This document shows, in pieces, positions 63,376 through 64,000 of a stretch of 64,000 bases of DNA. Every line of letters begins with the position of its first letter. The first letter of the stretch is position 1. The translations under genes were made by a program, and so were the position numbers. Below the pieces are notes generated by a model. The model saw only the letters and a list, made by a program, of their open reading frames with translations. It did no database searches and was not told where the DNA came from. Origin of the DNA: Pseudomonas sihuiensis (lineage in GTDB: Bacteria > Pseudomonadota > Gammaproteobacteria > Pseudomonadales > Pseudomonadaceae); the NCBI RefSeq assembly GCF_900106015.1, contig NZ_LT629797.1, positions 434,001-498,000 on the forward strand, written 5' to 3'.

Positions 63376-64000
63376 ATGATCGTCGATCGCCAGGGCAGAC
63401 GCTTTCGCAACCTCCGCGTCAGCCTGACCGCCGCCTGCAACTACGCCTGCACCTATTGTGTGCCGAACGGCAAGCGTCTGGTCGCCGCTCAGGACGAACT
63501 CTCCGCCGACGCCATGGCGCGTGGCGTGGCTTATCTGATCGAAGCAGCCGGCATCGAGCGCCTGCGCATCACTGGTGGTGAACCGCTGGTCAGCACGCGC
63601 CTGGAGCCTTTCCTGCGCCAGGTCAGCCAACTCGGTCTCGACGATATCAGCCTGACCACCAACGGCCAGTTGCTCGAGCGCAAGCTACCGCTGCTGGTCG
63701 AATGCGGTATCCGCCGTCTCAACGTTTCCCTCGATACCCTCGACGCCGACGCCTTTCGCAGCATCGCCCGCGGCGGCGACCTGGCCACCGTGCTGGCCGG
63801 CATGGAAGCGGCGCGCGAAGCCGGGATGAAGATCAAGGTCAACATGGTGCCGTTGCGCGGGCAGAACCTCGACCAGGTACTGCCGCTGCTGGAGTACTGC
63901 CTGGAACGCGGTTTCGAGCTGCGCTTCATCGAACTGATGCGCATGGGCCACCTGGCGCGTGACCCCAATGCCTTCAACCAGCAATTCGTCGGTCTGCCCG
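63376..64000 (+). CDS. moaA: MoaA-family radical SAM enzyme (GTP 3',8-cyclase), 5' part
   Basis: The gene runs off the window; about 208 codons are visible. The radical-SAM cluster motif is CNYACTYC (Cys-x3-Cys-x2-Cys, about residues 21-28), followed by ITGGEPLVS, NVSLDTLD and LRFIELMRMG, all typical of MoaA. It would convert GTP to the cyclic precursor of molybdopterin. The ATG has GGAG upstream. The C-terminal second cluster cannot be checked here, so a MoaA paralogue is possible. Confidence 0.85.
   Translation, partial: MIVDRQGRRFRNLRVSLTAACNYACTYCVPNGKRLVAAQDELSADAMARGVAYLIEAAGIERLRITGGEPLVSTRLEPFLRQVSQLGLDDISLTTNGQLLERKLPLLVECGIRRLNVSLDTLDADAFRSIARGGDLATVLAGMEAAREAGMKIKVNMVPLRGQNLDQVLPLLEYCLERGFELRFIELMRMGHLARDPNAFNQQFVGLP

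Overview
The window is a stretch of GC-rich gammaproteobacterial chromosome whose proteins and gene order fit Pseudomonas sensu lato. The evidence includes a lexA-sulA pair next to psrA, the nqrABCDEF-apbE-nqrM operon next to sthA, pilZ after holB, a two-permease Lol system, and an RNase E with arginine-rich REER repeats. From memory the order closely follows P. aeruginosa PAO1 from about PA3019 down to PA2957. The intergenic REP sequences look like those of the P. mendocina/pseudoalcaligenes group, but the species call is tentative. This is core genome: I see no prophage, integrase, IS transposase, CRISPR array, tRNA or rRNA.

Layout. (1) 1-7.6 kb: the 3' part of uup, small conserved genes, a universal stress protein, a secreted helical protein and the fadBA beta-oxidation operon. 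(2) 7.6-13.8 kb: a DUF1653 gene, topA, two small conserved genes, then sulA-lexA (minus strand, two SOS boxes) divergent from psrA (two PsrA palindromes). (3) 13.8-21.9 kb: a leaderless-protein YkuD enzyme with nagZ, a frameshifted MTA/MTI phosphorylase gene, csiV and mfd on the minus strand, and an unusually long GAPDH. (4) 22-30.8 kb: the Na+-translocating NADH:quinone reductase operon with its flavinylation (apbE) and maturation (nqrM) factors, then sthA. (5) 31-43.7 kb: a PilZ/GDPD minus operon, lolC-lolD-lolE, a DUF2062 gene, comEC, and a tightly coupled envelope operon (exbB-exbD-lpxK-trm112-like-kdsB-ptpA-murB). (6) 43.7-50.6 kb: rne with a long predicted 5' leader, divergent rluC, a HAD phosphatase, sppA and maf. 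(7) 50.7-61.2 kb: the fatty-acid cluster yceD-rpmF-plsX-fabD-fabG-acpP-fabF-pabC followed by mltG-tmk-holB-pilZ-tatD. (8) 61.2-64 kb: a minus-strand small RNA matching RgsA in position and architecture, a class V aminotransferase-fold gene divergent from a TetR regulator, and the 5' part of a moaA-like gene.

The genes group around lipid turnover (fadBA with its repressor PsrA, and fatty-acid and phospholipid synthesis), envelope building and recycling (lpxK, kdsB, murB, mltG, nagZ, the YkuD enzyme, Lol), DNA damage (lexA, sulA, mfd, uup) and redox balance (Nqr, Sth, GAPDH). The most useful non-gene observations are two promoters that place the start site at or within a few bases of the start codon (yceD and rluC), a roughly 515-nt rne leader, a pair of MITE-like palindromic elements, REP doublets that sit only in convergent gaps, and a poly-G frameshift in the phosphorylase gene. 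I found no clearly undescribed multi-gene system.
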